A DNA stretch of 64,000 nucleotides, taken from contig CANMBE010000001.1 of assembly GCA_947495975.1 (NCBI GenBank), positions 1-64,000 on the forward strand, in the 5' to 3' direction. A program made the position numbers and the translations under genes. The stretch is from Ignavibacteria bacterium (GTDB lineage: Bacteria > Bacteroidota > Ignavibacteria > Kapaibacteriales > Kapaibacteriaceae). The notes beneath the pieces were generated by a model. That model searched no databases. It had not been told where the DNA came from and was given only the letters and a program-made list of their open reading frames with translations. Positions 60,947 through 64,000 of this stretch are shown here, one piece after another. How positions within the stretch are numbered: the first letter of the stretch is position 1; each line of letters begins with the position of its first letter.

Positions 60947-61978
60947 ATGGTCACAACCCGTAAACGAGTCGTAGAACTCTCGGAGCACACACCAACGCAG
61001 GTGATGCTCTATGGCGTAACAGCCATCTCATGTTCAATTCTGCTTTTTCTCTTTGTTGCCGCACCTGCAATGGATGCGTTTTTCACTTCATTTCTGCGCA
61101 GTGATGTTGTGCGAGATGGATCGAGCGTTACATATCGCATTGCTGAAAATCGAGATGATGAGATTGTTGTAACGGGCACGTTTTCTACATGGGCTCTGGT
61201 AGATCCGCATGAGCGCAAGTCAGTTGATGCTGCGCGTTTGCTTACAGGCGATGTTGCAACGGCTCCGCGATATCACGCAGAATATATCTTTACTCCAGCA
61301 GTAGCCTTTGCCCCCTTAGTGATTGTTGGCGGATTTGTGCTTGCTGGATTACTCACCACTCTTGCAACGGGGCTCTTTGGTTTTGTGCGCCAGAAAATTG
61401 AGCGAGAAATCCTCAATGCAATGGACAGGCTTGCCATCTCGCAATACGGAGATCATACTCCGGAAGAAATTACGTCTATCACAACGGACGTGCTCAATTC
61501 AGACCTGCGCAGGATGTATGACTTGGCGGACACCTATGGCATGCCGCTTACCGACCTAGAGTTATTACGTGGTGCATTGCGATGGAGAGATTCAGCAGGT
61601 GCCGTTCGTATGTGGCGGACTCATGATGCTATCAAGTTTTACATGCACGAGTATTTCACAGACAGATATAGCAATGCGGTACTTGGCTTTGTCTACATCG
61701 GCGCTGCAATCCTCATCATTGTTATCGGTATTCGCGGATTAAAATTCCTGCCGTCAACAGATCCATCAGTGGTGCTTGGCGCACTTGGACTAGAATTCAT
61801 GCTGCTCATTACGTACGCAATGGTGTTGATGTATGGTCGCACGGATGAAGAAGGCAGTGAGTCACATCGTGAAAGCCGCTCTACACACGGTAGTGCGTCC
61901 GATGCAGATGCCGAACATCTCCTACGCGCCTTTCTTGCTGTACCTCGCACGTCTAACACGGAAAGAAAAGCGCCGTGA
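60947..61978 (+). CDS. hypothetical multi-TM membrane protein, partner of the downstream ATPase
   Basis: About four hydrophobic segments; 4-bp overlap (ATGA) with the ATPase gene. Confidence 0.7.
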   Translation: MVTTRKRVVELSEHTPTQVMLYGVTAISCSILLFLFVAAPAMDAFFTSFLRSDVVRDGSSVTYRIAENRDDEIVVTGTFSTWALVDPHERKSVDAARLLTGDVATAPRYHAEYIFTPAVAFAPLVIVGGFVLAGLLTTLATGLFGFVRQKIEREILNAMDRLAISQYGDHTPEEITSITTDVLNSDLRRMYDLADTYGMPLTDLELLRGALRWRDSAGAVRMWRTHDAIKFYMHEYFTDRYSNAVLGFVYIGAAILIIVIGIRGLKFLPSTDPSVVLGALGLEFMLLITYAMVLMYGRTDEEGSESHRESRSTHGSASDADAEHLLRAFLAVPRTSNTERKAP

Positions 61979-63975
61979 TGCAACCGCCACCAGGGAGAGA
62001 AGGCGCCTGCGCTGCACTTTCTACAAAAATTGAAGCCTGGCGCAAGGGCACTGGCGGCGTTGTTATAGTCTCTGCCGAATCAGGCATGGGAAAAACAATG
62101 CTGCTCGACTGGGTAGAAGCAACCCTTACTGCTGATACGTTTGGCACTGCGGTGCGTGTTGATTGTAGACCACCTATCGGCGCAATTAACACAACGGCAA
62201 TTCAGCCTCTCCAACCGTTTGGGGTTGCAATCGATAAGCTCTTTCTTCAATCAGGACACGCAGCACGTAAACGTCTCGCACTCAACATCGGCATGAGTGT
62301 ACTGGCATCTATTCCAATTGCTGGTGATTTGTTCTATGCGGTAAAGGCAATCTCCCAGGATGTAAACGAATACAAGCGCGACACGGCGGCACTGCATGAG
62401 AAAAAACGGTCTGCTGTTTCTGAATGTGTTTCTACTCTGCGTACACTAGCAGAAAAGTCTCCCTTTATTCTGCTGGTTGATGAAGCACAATGGTCAGACT
62501 CACAGAGTGTAGAAGTCATACGTCAACTTGCAACAGCACTCACTGCTACGCCACTTCTCATTGTGTGGGCAGTCTCTCCTACCATCGTGCAGAGATCAAA
62601 CCTTGCACTTGCTACACTTATGCGCACCGATGAATTGCGTGCATCAACGATTCATCTAGAGCCAGTTGACCTACAACATGTATTGCCCGTCATACAAGCG
62701 ATCATTCCAACGGCAAACGTGCCAGAGAATATAATCGCAACAATTTTTGAGAGATCTGGTGGCAATCCAGGAATTATCGCTGAGTACGTAAAGTTTATTC
62801 AGGGGGCTGGGCATCTTCGCCCAGATGGCTCATTTGATGAACGTGCGTTTGATAGCGTCAAACTTGTTAGCTCCGAACATCCTGCAACAGACGTAATCCT
62901 GCGTGATATTTCAGAAGAGGATTCTGTAACGCTCTCACTGTGTGCCTCAGAAGGTCAGGAGTTTACTGCCTTCCTCCAAGCAGCGCTAACAAATACGGAT
63001 GTGCTCACTACTATCAGAACATTGCGCCGACTTCAGAATTCTACTGGTCTCATTCGAAGTGTTGGTGCACGCACTAGATATGGTGTAAAGTCGACTGCCT
63101 TTGAGTTTGTGCAGAGCTTTCCTTTTACATACTTCCTACACCGCCCCGAGTACGAAGAACGCAAGGACATTCATCAACGGATTGCAGAGATATTGTCACG
63201 CGAATATGAGGCAACACAAATCGAAGAGTTGCGCGGTCAACTTGCCGTGCATGTTGCAGCCCATAGTGCCGAAGCTGGAGACAATACCTCCGTTGAACGT
63301 ATGCTTATTACTGCAGCCGTTGAAGCTGACATCCATGGCGCATCTGAGATTGCATCGTACATCAACGAAGAGATTCTTCCGATATATGCGAGTGCGTTCA
63401 TCGGACAATCATTTGATGAGAGTGGTAGCACCATTGGTGTGGATCACAACACAGATGCTGATGAAGGAAAAAGCTTGCGCACTCATCAGCCAATTGGTGT
63501 AGTAGTGCGAGAGATCTCTGATGCCATCATTCAAGGCCGAGCTTCTGACGCACGTGTCGCTGCAATTCGCGTTTTGGAGACGCATAGTGGTCTCTCGCGC
63601 CATGAACGTGTATTGCTTACATGTCTTGCTTCTCGTGCATGCATCGAGCTTTCAATGGTAGAAGATGCCGAGGCACTGATGCGCCCCATATCGTCGCTCT
63701 CTGATATCTCACCAGCAGACCATTGCGTAATGAAGAATGTTGAGGGTGCCATTGCTTTAGCACGTGGCAATACGGAGCTGGCTGCAATGCACCTACACGA
63801 AGCTGCTCGGCTTGCCGAACAACTACCTGTGCATGTTCGCGTGATGACGCTGGGAAATATTATCGTTCATCTTCGTGCGATTGGCGATCTTTCTGTTGAC
63901 AGATATGAGAACACGGTTCGGCGACTTGCTTCTGTGCATGGCTGGCCAGGCGTTAGAGCTGATCTGGGTCTTTGA
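61975..63975 (+). CDS. AAA_16/STAND-type ATPase domain protein with helical-repeat C-terminal region
   Basis: Walker A 'ESGMGKTMLLDWV', Walker B-like 'FILLVDEAQWSD', C-terminal TPR-like helices 'NVEGAIALARGNTELAAMHLHEAARLAEQL'. Confidence 0.8.
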   Translation: MMQPPPGREGACAALSTKIEAWRKGTGGVVIVSAESGMGKTMLLDWVEATLTADTFGTAVRVDCRPPIGAINTTAIQPLQPFGVAIDKLFLQSGHAARKRLALNIGMSVLASIPIAGDLFYAVKAISQDVNEYKRDTAALHEKKRSAVSECVSTLRTLAEKSPFILLVDEAQWSDSQSVEVIRQLATALTATPLLIVWAVSPTIVQRSNLALATLMRTDELRASTIHLEPVDLQHVLPVIQAIIPTANVPENIIATIFERSGGNPGIIAEYVKFIQGAGHLRPDGSFDERAFDSVKLVSSEHPATDVILRDISEEDSVTLSLCASEGQEFTAFLQAALTNTDVLTTIRTLRRLQNSTGLIRSVGARTRYGVKSTAFEFVQSFPFTYFLHRPEYEERKDIHQRIAEILSREYEATQIEELRGQLAVHVAAHSAEAGDNTSVERMLITAAVEADIHGASEIASYINEEILPIYASAFIGQSFDESGSTIGVDHNTDADEGKSLRTHQPIGVVVREISDAIIQGRASDARVAAIRVLETHSGLSRHERVLLTCLASRACIELSMVEDAEALMRPISSLSDISPADHCVMKNVEGAIALARGNTELAAMHLHEAARLAEQLPVHVRVMTLGNIIVHLRAIGDLSVDRYENTVRRLASVHGWPGVRADLGL

Positions 63976-64000
63976 TTGAGTAACATCGGATACGCTATGT

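Overview
This 64 kb window looks chromosomal and gene-dense. It appears to come from a Bacteroidota/FCB-type bacterium: there are three type IX secretion (T9SS)-like C-terminal sorting tails, plus DUF3109, DUF1844, DUF2130, DUF4856 and imelysin genes. About 53 protein genes and one tRNA (CAT anticodon) can be supported. No CRISPR array, rRNA operon, prophage or intact IS element was seen. Recognisable blocks are: a DUF4856-imelysin-HTTM-TonB receptor operon behind a perfect 23-bp palindrome; a phosphate regulon (porin-pstS-pstC-pstA-pstB-phoU) behind a triple 11-bp direct repeat that looks like a Pho box; rpoN, nadC, ade, nadK, pfkA, thrS, polA, terC and dnaK housekeeping genes; and large secreted or surface proteins. 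The most interesting observations are: (1) a short word AAGGGG(G)C, found about 36 times as AAGGGGC, exactly balanced between strands, in coding and non-coding DNA, about 4-5x above a uniform expectation; (2) a fused undecaprenyl-diphosphatase/cyclophilin whose last UppP transmembrane helix also reads as a lipoprotein signal peptide with a lipobox (LLTAC|S); (3) a degenerate Y1 (IS200/RAYT-like) transposase relative whose expected catalytic Tyr appears to be Phe; (4) the two regulatory repeat elements; (5) a membrane protein/AAA-ATPase pair downstream of dnaK. All calls come from reading the sequence and the supplied ORF track by eye; no database search was run.
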